DNA of 64,000 nucleotides from Rhizobium laguerreae (GCF_002008165.1 NZ_MRDM01000009.1:1-64000); one strand, 5' to 3'; counted from the stretch's first letter, positions 25,860-35,267 are shown. Numbers and translations: made by a program. The notes: generated from the sequence alone by a model not told the origin.

Positions 25860-26855
25860 ATGGGTGAAATCACACTGAACCGCAGGAAGATCATGCTGAC
25901 AGCCGCGTCGGCCGTGACGGGGCTGATCTTGCCGCCCGGCATGGCCATTGCGCAGGCTGCTCCCGCTGTGTCGTCCCCAGCCCAAGGTGGAAATGCCGGC
26001 CATTACCGCTTTCACATCGGCGACATCTCAGCGACCGTGTTGAGCGACGGCTTGATCGGCGGCCCTCCGCGGGTCTACGCCAGCAATGCGCCGGAGGCAG
26101 AACTACAGGAGGTTCTGAGGCGCACCTTCCTGCCGACCGACCGCCTGACGCTCAATCTCAACACGCTTCTTATCGAGACGAACGGCAGGCGGATCCTCCT
26201 CGAAGCCGGAGCCGGGCAGACCATGGGACCGCAAGGCGGTCGCATCTTCGACAATCTGGCCGCCATCGGTTTGCGGCCCGAGGACATCGACGTCGTGGTG
26301 GTCTCCCACACGCATCCCGATCATGTGGGCAATCTTCGGACGGCTGACGGCGGCAAGGCTTTCCCTCGCGCGACGGTCTTTGCGCCACGGGCAGACTGGG
26401 ACTTCTTCGTCCGCAACGATCCCGACCTTTCCTATATGCCGGTGCCAGAGGATTTCCGTCGCAATTTCGCAGCGGCCATCAAGCGAAGCGTCGAACCGGT
26501 CACCAACGGGATCGAGTTGTATGAAGCCGGCGCGGAGATCGTACCCGGGCTGACCACGCTTCCAGCATTCGGCCACACCCCCGGCATGGCAAACTTCCTT
26601 GTCCAATCGGGGGGCGATCAGCTCCTGCTGACCGCCGATCTCGCCTACCACCCGATCGTTAATGTCGATCGGCCATGGACGCCTGGGCCGGATCGCGACA
26701 AGGACACCGCACTCGCATCCCGCCGCCGCATCTTCGACATGGCGGCGGCAGACCGGCTTCTCGTTCTCGGCTTCCACTATCCATTCCCAGGTCTCGGTCG
26801 CATACTCAAGACCGACACGGCCTATGCCTGGGTCCCGGTCGATTGGCAGTTCTAA
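25860..26855 (+). CDS. Tat-exported MBL-fold metallo-hydrolase
   Basis: A 331-residue metallo-beta-lactamase-fold enzyme. The N terminus (NRRKIMLTAASAVTGLILPP, ending AIAQA) is a twin-arginine signal with Arg8-Arg9. The zinc motif HTHPDH sits at residues 150-155. A downstream GHTPGMANFLVQSG and the metal-bridging Asp in LLTADLAYHP complete the site. Homologues include quorum-quenching lactonases and other hydrolases; the substrate is not evident. It is followed 25 bases later by another Tat-exported enzyme. Confidence 0.85.
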   Translation: MGEITLNRRKIMLTAASAVTGLILPPGMAIAQAAPAVSSPAQGGNAGHYRFHIGDISATVLSDGLIGGPPRVYASNAPEAELQEVLRRTFLPTDRLTLNLNTLLIETNGRRILLEAGAGQTMGPQGGRIFDNLAAIGLRPEDIDVVVVSHTHPDHVGNLRTADGGKAFPRATVFAPRADWDFFVRNDPDLSYMPVPEDFRRNFAAAIKRSVEPVTNGIELYEAGAEIVPGLTTLPAFGHTPGMANFLVQSGGDQLLLTADLAYHPIVNVDRPWTPGPDRDKDTALASRRRIFDMAAADRLLVLGFHYPFPGLGRILKTDTAYAWVPVDWQF

Positions 26856-26880
26856 TTCGGTGAGCAACGGAGGCCCCGCA

Positions 26881-27465
26881 ATGACGACATCAAGGCGCGC
26901 ACTTCTTTCGGGTTTTCTCGCCATGCCGCTCGTGCCGCTTTCCGGAGCGGTCGCTATCGGAAAGGAGGCGCCGTCGCTGCCGCTGACGCGCGCCTGCGCC
27001 GACGGAGACGAACCGACGCCCGCCCGCGAGGCCGGCCCGTTCTTCAAGCCGAACTCACCTCTGAAGCAGGATCTATATCTGGAGGCGCCCCGCGGCGAAC
27101 GCATCACCGTGGCCGGCTACGTCCTCGATGATCGCTGTCGCCCCACGTCGCGCAGCCTCGTCGAGATCTGGCAGGCGGACGAAAACGGCGAGTACGATCG
27201 TTCGGGCTTTCGCCTGCGTGGGCACCAGTTCGCCGATGAGCAAGGCCGGTGGTGGTTCAACACCGTGGTGCCGGCGCTGTATCCGGGACGCACGCGCCAC
27301 TTTCATTTCCGGGTTCAGCGTCCGGGCGGAGTTGTCATGACAACGCAGCTGTTTTTCCCAGGCGAGCCGGGCAATGCGCGCGACCGGATCTTCGACGAAA
27401 CGCTGCTCATGACCATTAGCCCCGCTGGCGACGGTCAGTTCGCACGCTTCGACTTTGTGGTCTGA
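26881..27465 (+). CDS. Tat-exported intradiol dioxygenase-like protein
   Basis: A 194-residue intradiol ring-cleavage dioxygenase-like protein with the signal TTSRRALLSGFLAMPLVPLS. The core has GYVLDDRCRPTSRSLVEIWQ, then FNTVVPALYPGRTRHFHFRV. Tyr105, Tyr134, His140 and His142 occupy the positions of the usual Tyr2-His2 iron ligands. It is smaller than protocatechuate dioxygenase subunits, as is usual for exported members. The upstream frame to 26662 overlaps the MBL gene and is rejected; ATG 26881 follows GGAGG. Confidence 0.82.
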   Translation: MTTSRRALLSGFLAMPLVPLSGAVAIGKEAPSLPLTRACADGDEPTPAREAGPFFKPNSPLKQDLYLEAPRGERITVAGYVLDDRCRPTSRSLVEIWQADENGEYDRSGFRLRGHQFADEQGRWWFNTVVPALYPGRTRHFHFRVQRPGGVVMTTQLFFPGEPGNARDRIFDETLLMTISPAGDGQFARFDFVV

Positions 27466-27469
27466 GCCA

Positions 27470-27635
27470 TGGGTATCTCAGCCATCCAAACTCGCCGCGC
27501 CACCGGCTCCTCGCGGGTCGGAGCGGTCATCGCACGTCGCTTAGCGGCAGTGACCTAGCCGTCGTGCGCGCAAACGCGATCTCTCATGCCACTGGGCGGC
27601 GTCTTCGAGAGCCGCCGATCCGCATCGAAGGTCTG
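27470..27635 (+). pseudogene. C-terminal relic of a third molybdenum subunit
   Basis: From 27564 the frame reads RANAISHATGRRLREPPIRI. It aligns with the very end of both PaoC copies (ANAVFHATGRRIRELPIRIE). A further short match, MGISA at about 27468-27482, corresponds to MVGISAA, with unrelated bases between. So a third large-subunit gene once ended here and has been deleted and scrambled, leaving its last codons between the dioxygenase and the AKR. Confidence 0.6.
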
Positions 27636-27716
27636 TGGTGGTTCGGTCAGTCACCCAGCCCGCGACGCGCAGAGGTCCGTGCACGAAGTCAAGCTTACAA
27701 CAAAGGAGACTATTGC

Positions 27717-28814
27717 ATGAGCGAACGGCAGAATTTCGGCTTCAGCCGGCGCGGCTTCATCGGTACGCTGGGCACGGGAGCCACCATACTGGCTACAACA
27801 CCGTTCCTTTCCGGTGGGGCCAACGCCCAGGGCCAAGCGAGCGTGCCGAAGACGGCTGCCGCGAAAGCCGCGCGAACACGAACGATTCCGAGAACGCAGC
27901 AGACCCTCACCACACTCGGTCTCGGCACCTTCCTGACCTTTGACGCCCGCCCGGGTGACGACCGCAGCGGCCTCGGCGAGGTCTTTCGGCGCTACGTCGC
28001 GGGCGGTGGTCGGGTCATCGACACGTCGCCCCTCTACGGATCGGCGGAAGTTTCTGTTGGCGCGTTCCTTGCGGGTACTCCGGAGGCATCCGAGATTTTC
28101 GTGGCCAACAAAATTTGGTCGACCGGCGAATATCTCGGCGACGAGAGCCATGCTGTGGCAAGTTTCGAGCAGTCGAGGCTGCGTATCTGGCGCGACACGA
28201 TCGACCTCATGCAGTGCCACAGCATCGTCAACGCACCGGTGGTCCTGCCCCTCATGCAGACCTGGAAGAAGGAAGGTCGCATTCGCTACGTCGGCGTGAC
28301 TCACCATGAATCCGGACCGCAGGATCAGCTCGCCGAACTCGTGGAGCGTGGCGGTGTTGATTTCGTTCAGACGAACTATTCGATCTTCAACCGCAGCGCC
28401 GAGCGCCGGCTGCTGCCGGCCGCCGCCGACCGCGGGGTCGCTGTGCTCATAAACCTTCCGCTCGAAAAGGCACGCCTGATGAAGGTGGTGGAAGGTCGCC
28501 CGCTACCGGACTTCGCTCGGGAATTCGAAGCCGCGACCTGGGCACAGTTTTTCCTGAAGTGGGTTATGGCCCATCCAGCCGTCACGACGGTGCTATGTGG
28601 TACTTCGAATCCGGAGCATGCCGAGGAGAATGTCCAGGCCATGTACGGGCCCTTACCAGACGAGGCGATGCGCCGGCGCATGGTGCAGCATATGGAGGCG
28701 CTCCCAGGTTTCGCCGATATTGCACGAATGCCCTGGTATCCTGACAAGGATGCCCAGTATCAGGGGTTGATCCGGGCGGCACAAGCAACAGCTCGTGCTC
28801 GGACGGGCCAATGA
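27717..28814 (+). CDS. Tat-exported aldo/keto reductase
   Basis: A 365-residue aldo/keto reductase. The signal SRRGFIGTLGTGATILATTP carries Arg11-Arg12 and a cleavage site near GANAQ. The catalytic tetrad is complete: Asp102, Tyr107 (VIDTSPLYGSAE), Lys132 (VANKIW) and His168 (LMQCHSI). ATG 27717 follows AAAGGAG. Like the SDR at 21.9 kb it would need a nicotinamide cofactor loaded before export. It is probably co-transcribed with the MBL and dioxygenase genes. Confidence 0.87.
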   Translation: MSERQNFGFSRRGFIGTLGTGATILATTPFLSGGANAQGQASVPKTAAAKAARTRTIPRTQQTLTTLGLGTFLTFDARPGDDRSGLGEVFRRYVAGGGRVIDTSPLYGSAEVSVGAFLAGTPEASEIFVANKIWSTGEYLGDESHAVASFEQSRLRIWRDTIDLMQCHSIVNAPVVLPLMQTWKKEGRIRYVGVTHHESGPQDQLAELVERGGVDFVQTNYSIFNRSAERRLLPAAADRGVAVLINLPLEKARLMKVVEGRPLPDFAREFEAATWAQFFLKWVMAHPAVTTVLCGTSNPEHAEENVQAMYGPLPDEAMRRRMVQHMEALPGFADIARMPWYPDKDAQYQGLIRAAQATARARTGQ

Positions 28815-28993
28815 GATTTCAACTTCGGTTAGTAGATGCTCTCGCGGATCGAGGGCGAAGAGCGGCCTCCATGGAGAGCCTCGCATGTTGCTGTTCAGAA
28901 AAGCGGCTCGAGGGGGAACCTGCAATTTCCCAGTTCTGAGGCTGCGGTGATTTGGCTTAAGACAAAGATCACAGCTTGACCTGTAAGATTCTA

Positions 28994-29025
28994 GAAGGAG
29001 GCAAGGTGCAGCTCTTGCCTCCTTC
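28994..29025 (+). terminator. Strong hairpin after the aldo/keto reductase
   Basis: GAAGGAGGCAAG (28994-29005) and CTTGCCTCCTTC (29014-29025) form a perfect 12-bp stem with an 8-base loop between convergent genes. It probably terminates the AKR transcript, although no T tract follows. The rest of 28815-29233 holds no gene that I can see. Confidence 0.55.
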
Positions 29026-29233
29026 AGCGGAAATACCCCAGGGAATTTCGACATCGCCGCCCGTGCCGTCCCTATCGGTCGCGAAAGCAGCCGATCCGCC
29101 CAATGGTTAAAACCGCGTGCTTCACGGGTTGGCAGGACATGCCACTCGCGGCGACATAAAGGTTGTTGCGCAGGTAATCGCTCGAAGACGCCAGCTTGGA
29201 CCAATCAGAGCTCCGTTCGCGCCTTTCCAGTTT

Positions 29234-29866
29234 TTATCCAGCGAGCTCGCGCTGTCGCAATGAGACGCGATCAAGGTGGAAAGGATTGGGGTGCGTGCGT
29301 CTGATCCGGTAGACAGCCGCCGGAGGAAGGTTGACGAGCGTGCCACCGATCCGTTCCGCCTGGAGCCCGAGGTGGTCCAATAATCGAAGCGGAACCGGAC
29401 AACGCGGGCCGTAGGTAAACTGATAGAAGGCGCCGTCCGGCCTCATCTTGCGGAATGCGCCGGTCAGGATCGCGATCACCTTACGGGGCGGCATCGACAG
29501 CACAGGCAGGCCGCTGACCACGGCGCCGGCTAGCCTCCCGTCGAAGAGGTCGATCGTACGCAGGCGGGCGGCATCCATCCAAAGCGTGCGCGCTCTTGGA
29601 TAATGGAAATGGAGCGCAGCGGCGAACTCGGACCCGAACTCGATCAGCGTTAGGTCTTCCTCTCTGACGCCACGGGCGATCAGGGCGCGTGTGAATGCGC
29701 CCGTGCCGGGCCCAAGCTCGATCACCGGGCCGGTCTCGCGCGAGATTTCGCAGGTGATGAGGTTGGCCAGCGCCCGTCCCGACGGTGCGACGGCGGCGAC
29801 GCGCAGAGGGTTCTTAAGCCATGCTCGTAAGAAGCCGAACGTCTCGGCTATACGCTGCTGTTTCAT
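29234..29866 (-). CDS. PmtA-like phospholipid N-methyltransferase
   Basis: A 210-residue class I SAM-dependent methyltransferase of the rhizobial PmtA type. It opens with FLRAWLKNPLRVAAVAPSGR, the membrane-associating N-terminal helix. The SAM motif VIELGPGTGAFTRAL lies at about residues 47-61 and LIEFGSEFAAAL follows. Such enzymes methylate phosphatidylethanolamine towards phosphatidylcholine. It is downstream of the DedA gene on the same strand with a gap of about 70 bases, giving a membrane-lipid theme. Confidence 0.8.
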   Translation of the reverse strand: MKQQRIAETFGFLRAWLKNPLRVAAVAPSGRALANLITCEISRETGPVIELGPGTGAFTRALIARGVREEDLTLIEFGSEFAAALHFHYPRARTLWMDAARLRTIDLFDGRLAGAVVSGLPVLSMPPRKVIAILTGAFRKMRPDGAFYQFTYGPRCPVPLRLLDHLGLQAERIGGTLVNLPPAAVYRIRRTHPNPFHLDRVSLRQRELAG

Positions 29867-29933
29867 TGGATATCACCCCGAACATGTTCTTGGCCCGGTA
29901 GCACTGCCGATTGCGCGCCCCCGCCAGATGTCA

Positions 29934-30575
29934 TCAGGTTTGGCATAGCGCGGCCCCCCGTCTGCGACGGGCGCGAACCCATCGTGCGAGCCAGAATAGG
30001 GCTACTTCTGTAACGAGCAGGCAGGCCAGGGCTGCCAAAGCGAGGACCGTCATGTTCCCCGTCTCGATCGTGTGGGAGGCGTAGAAGCCGATGCCGATGA
30101 ACAGCCCGTTCCAGGCGGCTATGCCGGCTGCCGATGCCACGAGGACGCTACGCGACCTTCCGCGCAGAATGGCGGCGAAGGCCGGAGCGAACAGCCGGAC
30201 GGTCGGGACGAGCTGGAGAGCGAACGCAAGCGTTGCCTGATTCCTGCGGAATGACGCAGTCCCGCGCTCAATGCGATCGACTGACATTCCGAAGATCCGC
30301 CCGGCTCTGTTCAGGAGGCGCACGGACCGCGCGGTGCCCATCCCCCGCAGGGTGTAAAACAAGGCTGCGCAGCCGAGCATACCGCCAGCGACTGTCGAAA
30401 GGAATGCAGCGGGCAGCGACCAGGCCTCGTCCGCTGCGCCGATTCCGATCGCCAGCAGCAGCCCGTAGGATGGGATGACCGGCACGAAGCGCTCGGCCAG
30501 CGCGATGGCGAAAAGACCAACGAGCCCATACGCGCCGATCCACGCCATGATCGCTGCTATCGGGTCAAAATCCAT
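29934..30575 (-). CDS. DedA/VTT-domain membrane protein
   Basis: A 213-residue membrane protein with the DedA-type opening MDFDPIAAIMAWIGAYGLVG, AERFVPVIPSYGLLLAIGIG, and several hydrophobic segments to residue 205. DedA proteins act in lipid-carrier flipping and envelope homeostasis. ATG 30575 follows GAGGAA; the frame continues upstream to 30884 without family sequence. It is likely in one transcript with the methyltransferase gene. Confidence 0.8.
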   Translation of the reverse strand: MDFDPIAAIMAWIGAYGLVGLFAIALAERFVPVIPSYGLLLAIGIGAADEAWSLPAAFLSTVAGGMLGCAALFYTLRGMGTARSVRLLNRAGRIFGMSVDRIERGTASFRRNQATLAFALQLVPTVRLFAPAFAAILRGRSRSVLVASAAGIAAWNGLFIGIGFYASHTIETGNMTVLALAALACLLVTEVALFWLARWVRARRRRGAALCQT

Positions 30576-30756
30576 AATGCCATTCCTCTTCGATCGATGA
30601 CTGGGGCAGCTTTCGCCGGATGCGGACCGCGCGACCTGAAGGGAGGCGGGCCGCCCCCGGTGGTTCTGAAGCCGCCCGCAGATAGACAGGATCAGTGGCA
30701 ATTCTCGTCGGTTCGTCCGGCATGAGCTTTCCTGATCCGAGGCGAGCACACACGCC

Positions 30757-33072
30757 TCACGTCGCGGCGGGGGGCAAAACGGTCCGGGTTCGGCGTTCGT
30801 CGACAGTCTCGGTGACGGCCAGCGGTAACGAGCGTATCCGCCGGCCGGTGGCTGCGTGGATGGCGTTAGCGATCGCGCCGGCAACGGGCACGATCCCCGG
30901 CTCGCCCGCCCCGCCCGGCGGCAGGCCGCTGTCGACGATCGCGACCTCTATCGCCGGCGCATTGGCCAGACGCTGCATAGGGAAATCGTGAAAGTTCGAT
31001 TCCACGACCGCGCCACCATCAAGCGAGATCGCGCTCATCAGCGCGGTCGTCACGCCGAAGCTGATGCCGCCCTCCATCTGGGCGATCACAGCGTCGGGGT
31101 TGATTACGAGCCCCGCATCGATTGCACAGAAGACGCGGTCCACTCTGATTTCACCGTCTGCGGCCACCGTCACCTCGGCCACCTGCGCCACGACGCTGCG
31201 ATAGCACTCCTCGATGGCGATGCCGCGTCCGCGACCTGGCGCCATAGGCGTGCCCCATTTGGCCAACTCGGCCACGCGGTTGAGCACGGCGAGGTGGCGC
31301 GGACTGCCCCGAAGAAGTGCCCTGCGATAGGCCAAAGGATCCGCCCTGGCAGCCAGGGCGCATTCATCGATGAAGCTCTCTGTGAAGAAGGTGTTGAACG
31401 AGAAGCCGTTCGATCGCCAGAAGTGGATCGGCATGTGGCTGGGTACATGCTGGCTGCGGATCCGACGGTTGGGGACGGCGTAGTGCAGCTTGTCCAACCC
31501 CTCGACCGAAATGCGATCCCCATCGGGACCGGGGTTGACGGGCAGGTTGCGGCTGGCGATCGATTCGATGACTGATTGCGTCGCGACAAGCGCGTCATAG
31601 GCAACCGGCAGGCCGTCCGGCCCGAGGGCAGCGCGCAGTCGGGCAGCTGCATGGCTGCGGAATAGCCCGCATGCGATGTCCTCCTCGCGCGACCAGATCA
31701 GTTTGACCGGTCGCCCACGGTGCCGCGCCGCGAGGAAAGCTGCCTCGGCCACCACGTCCTGATCGCTGCGCCGGCCGAAGGCGCCGCCGTTCATGGTGAT
31801 GTTGCAGGTCACCGAGGTTGGCTCGACTCCCGCCAACCCCGCGCCACGGGCTACGCCCTGCCGCACGGCCATCGGCGACTGCGAGGAAACCCACGTCTCT
31901 GCAGTCAAGTCGTCGCGGACGAGCACAGTCGCATTGATCGGCTCCATGCAGGCATGGGGAAGGAACGGCACCGTGTATTCCGCCTTGACCACCGTCGAAG
32001 CATTTGTGATCACGGAATTGGCGTCGCCGTCGTCGATATGCTCGTACGGGGTCGTGCTTGCGAGCGCGGATCGAAGTCGCGCTGACATCTCGGTGCTGCT
32101 GACACCGTCAGCATCGGTCTTGGTCCACTCGATATCGAGAAGCCAGGCGGCCTGCTCGGCGTGCCACCAGGAAGCCGCGACCACAGCCACCTTCTGCCCC
32201 TCGATGACGGCGACGTCATGCACGCCGGGCGCAGCACGAACCTCGGCCTCATTAACGACGCGGCCCACCTTGGCTCCGAAGACCGGCGCATGCCGAATGG
32301 CGGCATGGACCATGTCAGGCAGAGCAATGTCCATGCCGAAGACCGGCTCACCCCGCACTTTGGCAGGGAGATCGACCCGCGGCTGCGACCGGCCGATGAT
32401 CCGCCATTCAGAGGCGGGTTTCAGCGCTGGACGATCGGGTGGTGGCAGGAGGGCGGCCTCGCGGGCAAGCTCGCCGTAGGACAGCCGCTGGCCCGAGGAC
32501 ACGTGTTGAACAAACCCGTCGCCGGTGGCAAGCTCCGCGGCCGGCACATCCAGCCGCGCCGCCGCCGCCGCCAGCAGCATGTAGCGGGCCGAAGCACCGG
32601 CCACGCGCATCGGGTGCCACATACCCATCGTCGAGCCTGACGCTCCGGTGGCGATGAAGCCCAGCTGCCCCAGCACGCGCCGACCCACCCAAACAACCGG
32701 TCCGGACGCCTCTTCCGGGCGGATCTGCAGCATGTTGAACCACACGGAATAGGCCGGATGCGCCTCCGTCGGGAATTCGACAGTGATGCGGTCGTCGAAA
32801 GGGATATCCAGTTCCTCGGCCACCACCATGGCAAGGCCGGTATGGATGCCCTGGCCCATCTCGGTGCGCGGAACATTGACGACCACCCGGCCGTCGCTCT
32901 GGATGATGAGGAATGCATTGAGCGCGGCCCGCTCGCCGTTGAGATGGCCGTGAAGGCCGTCGACATCGACGGTGGCGAGATAGCCGACGCCGCCGACAGC
33001 GGCGACAAGGGCGGTGCCGCCAAGGGCCGCGCCGGTGATCAGGAAGCCGCGACGGGAGAGAAAACGGGCCAT
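30757..33072 (-). CDS. Isoquinoline 1-oxidoreductase-type molybdenum subunit with Tat signal (IorB-like)
   Basis: A 771-residue large subunit of the two-subunit molybdenum hydroxylases. The start MARFLSRRGFLITGAALGGT is a twin-arginine signal. The sequence continues with the family features VNVPRTEMGQGIHTGLAMVV, GGAFGRRSDQDVVAEAAFLA and, near the end, PGGAGEPGIVPVAGAIANAI with the active-site Glu present. Homologues oxidise N-heterocycles or aldehydes and pass electrons to membrane cytochromes. It lies ten bases after the iron-sulfur subunit. Confidence 0.9.
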   Translation of the reverse strand: MARFLSRRGFLITGAALGGTALVAAVGGVGYLATVDVDGLHGHLNGERAALNAFLIIQSDGRVVVNVPRTEMGQGIHTGLAMVVAEELDIPFDDRITVEFPTEAHPAYSVWFNMLQIRPEEASGPVVWVGRRVLGQLGFIATGASGSTMGMWHPMRVAGASARYMLLAAAAARLDVPAAELATGDGFVQHVSSGQRLSYGELAREAALLPPPDRPALKPASEWRIIGRSQPRVDLPAKVRGEPVFGMDIALPDMVHAAIRHAPVFGAKVGRVVNEAEVRAAPGVHDVAVIEGQKVAVVAASWWHAEQAAWLLDIEWTKTDADGVSSTEMSARLRSALASTTPYEHIDDGDANSVITNASTVVKAEYTVPFLPHACMEPINATVLVRDDLTAETWVSSQSPMAVRQGVARGAGLAGVEPTSVTCNITMNGGAFGRRSDQDVVAEAAFLAARHRGRPVKLIWSREEDIACGLFRSHAAARLRAALGPDGLPVAYDALVATQSVIESIASRNLPVNPGPDGDRISVEGLDKLHYAVPNRRIRSQHVPSHMPIHFWRSNGFSFNTFFTESFIDECALAARADPLAYRRALLRGSPRHLAVLNRVAELAKWGTPMAPGRGRGIAIEECYRSVVAQVAEVTVAADGEIRVDRVFCAIDAGLVINPDAVIAQMEGGISFGVTTALMSAISLDGGAVVESNFHDFPMQRLANAPAIEVAIVDSGLPPGGAGEPGIVPVAGAIANAIHAATGRRIRSLPLAVTETVDERRTRTVLPPAAT

Positions 33073-33082
33073 GACTGTCTCC

Positions 33083-33547
33083 TCAACGCTCGGCCAACAT
33101 GGCGGCGGCGCGATGGATCGCGCGGCGGATGCGCGGGTAGGTCCCACAGCGGCAGATATTGGTGATCGCCTCATCAATGTCGGCGTCTGTCGGACGTGGC
33201 TTCGCCTCCAGCAGCGCCGTGGTGGCGACGATGAAGCCCGGTTGGCAAAATCCGCATTGCGGCACCTGCTCGTCGAGCCACGCCTGCTGCACTGCCGATA
33301 GGGCGCCGTTCGCCTGAGCCAGTCCCTCTACGGTCACCACCGACGCGCCCGCGATGGAACCGACTGGCGTGATGCAGGAGGGAGTGGACTTTCCGTCGAT
33401 GAGGACCCGGCAAGCCCCGCATTGGGCAATGCCGCATCCGTATTTCGGGCCGAGCAGCCCGAGATCCTCACGGAGCACCCAGAGGAGGGGTTTGTCGACC
33501 TCGGCGTCGACGCTCAACGACCTTCCATTGACGACCAACTCAACCAT
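33083..33547 (-). CDS. Two-cluster [2Fe-2S] subunit (IorA-like)
   Basis: A 154-residue iron-sulfur subunit. The first cluster motif is GCGIAQCGACRVLIDG and the second CGFCQPGF...NICRCGTYPRI. There is no signal peptide of its own, so it would be co-exported with the Tat-bearing large subunit. ATG 33547 is used; the frame to 33574 lacks support. It is ten bases upstream of iorB. Confidence 0.9.
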   Translation of the reverse strand: MVELVVNGRSLSVDAEVDKPLLWVLREDLGLLGPKYGCGIAQCGACRVLIDGKSTPSCITPVGSIAGASVVTVEGLAQANGALSAVQQAWLDEQVPQCGFCQPGFIVATTALLEAKPRPTDADIDEAITNICRCGTYPRIRRAIHRAAAMLAER

Positions 33548-33637
33548 GCAGTTTCTCCTGATTATTGCCCGCATTGCGTTGCTGATCGTCCGTCCCGTTG
33601 CGGCGCCACACGGCGGCGCGAAACTCGCCCCGGCCGA

Positions 33638-33832
33638 TCAGAGGAAGCCTCCGTTGGCGGAGACGAGGTGGCTGTTGATCCACTCGCCGTCTCCCGCGCA
33701 CAAGGCGGCGATGGCCATGGCTACATCCTCCGGTTTGCAGATGCGGCCAGAGGGGGCATGGACGCGGACCTGCTGACGCTGGGGCGGCGGCGAGCGCCAA
33801 GACGGTGCGACGGGCGTTATCGGGTCGGACAT
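33638..33832 (-). pseudogene. Internally deleted Tat-SDR
   Basis: From ATG 33832 the frames give MSD, then (one frame off) ARRTVLALAAAPASA, a Tat signal like that of the SDR at 22724. The sequence then jumps straight to an SDR C terminus in the start-codon frame (CKPEDVAMAIAALCAGDGEW, ending NGGFL). About 200 central residues with the Rossmann fold and catalytic site are missing and the frame is shifted. It is the decayed counterpart of the intact Tat-SDR in module copy 1. Confidence 0.65.
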
Positions 33833-33897
33833 GGAAAGAACCTCTCTTTCGCAGAAATTCGTGAAAGTCGGGGGTTGCGGCCGTGGCCCTTCGGCAG

Positions 33898-35214
33898 TCA
33901 CGGCCGCCGTAGCGAGGCAGCAATGCGCTGGTTTGCGATCAGCATGGCGATGCCGGTCAGGATGCTTGCGACTGGGACGGTGAGCAGACCGAGCCCAAGG
34001 CCGTTGGGAACCTGCGCCGCTGTCGCTGCATCGCTGATCATGCCAACGATAAGGGGGCCGAGTGCCGGCCCCAGAAGACCGGAGCCGATCATCGCGAGGC
34101 TCGTCGCCATCGCCTCCTTGCCCTTGCCTGCCACCAAATGGGCAGCGCCGAAGCACCAGGGCAGAAGAAACGCGAAGGACAACATGCCGGGGACGAAAAG
34201 GAGGATAGAAAGCCACCCGACCGGCGCGAGCAACGCAGCGGTCGTTGTCAGGCTTGCGACCATGAACAGGAATGCGGGCGGCCCGAGCAACCTGCCGGTG
34301 CGGGAGCGCACTGCGCGGTCAAACAGGCGCCCACCTATCAGTGTTCCGCAAATCCCCATCAGGCCCTGCAGCAGTCCGAACGCGAGCCCGGCTTCGCTGG
34401 CGCTGAAGTCGTGGGTGCGGATCAGGAAAGGAACCGCGAAAGCGTAGAACGGTGCCGCGGCGAAACCGAGTGCGATCGAGCCGATAAACAGCCAACGAAA
34501 TGACGGGGACGAAAGCAGTTGCAAGCTCGACCGCAGGAAAGGTTCGCTCGTGGCGGCCGAGCGCTTGAGCGGTGGGGTCGGACCGACGACGAGGAGCGCC
34601 AGCAAACCGATCAGCACGCCCATGGCGCCGGCCCCTACCAGCGCTGTACGCCAGCCGAGCGTATCGCCGATAGCGCCGCCGGCGCCGAAGCCCACCATGG
34701 TGCCGAGTGGAATGCCCATTGAGAAAATGCCGAGCGCCAGCCCGCGGTGCGCGGGCGGGATCTTCCGGGCGATGATCGCGTGGCTGGAGGGCGTTCCGCC
34801 GGCCTCGCCGAACGCGACACCGAAGCGGGTAAAGGCAAGGAACAGGAAGCTCATGGCGAGGCCGCCGAGCAATGTCATAGCGCTCCAGAGCAAGATGCAT
34901 AAAACGAGGGCGGAACGGGGCGATCCTCGATCGGCGGCGCGGGCGAGGGGCATCGACAGCAGCGTGTAGCAGACCGCAAAGGCGAGGCCCGTGAGCAAGC
35001 CCATCTCGGTGTCGCTCAGATCGAGTTCTTCCTTGATTGACTCGGCCAGGACGAAGGGAAGCATCCGGTCGATCTGGGACGTGGCGCTGACAAGAAATAG
35101 CGTAATAAGCAGCATTGTGGCCCGCCGACCCTCAACGTACTCATCGCCGCTCGCAGTAGATATGGTGGGCAGATCAGCGTGCTTATCTATTGACGAAGCG
35201 GCCGTTTCTGTCAT
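33898..35214 (-). CDS. Major facilitator superfamily transporter
   Basis: A 438-residue MFS protein with about twelve hydrophobic segments. The early sequence has SATSQIDRMLPFVLAESIKE and LARAADRGSPRSALVLCILL, the region of the conserved loop between segments 2 and 3. It resembles Spinster-like MFS members. ATG 35214 follows AGGGA. It is divergent from araC copy 2 across 53 bases, and is followed by the SDR relic and the iorAB genes on the same strand. Confidence 0.85.
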   Translation of the reverse strand: MTETAASSIDKHADLPTISTASGDEYVEGRRATMLLITLFLVSATSQIDRMLPFVLAESIKEELDLSDTEMGLLTGLAFAVCYTLLSMPLARAADRGSPRSALVLCILLWSAMTLLGGLAMSFLFLAFTRFGVAFGEAGGTPSSHAIIARKIPPAHRGLALGIFSMGIPLGTMVGFGAGGAIGDTLGWRTALVGAGAMGVLIGLLALLVVGPTPPLKRSAATSEPFLRSSLQLLSSPSFRWLFIGSIALGFAAAPFYAFAVPFLIRTHDFSASEAGLAFGLLQGLMGICGTLIGGRLFDRAVRSRTGRLLGPPAFLFMVASLTTTAALLAPVGWLSILLFVPGMLSFAFLLPWCFGAAHLVAGKGKEAMATSLAMIGSGLLGPALGPLIVGMISDAATAAQVPNGLGLGLLTVPVASILTGIAMLIANQRIAASLRRP

Positions 35215-35267
35215 GCTTGGTGCTTCCCTGGCTGTGAGTGACGTCATCAAGCTAGAGGAAGTCTTCC

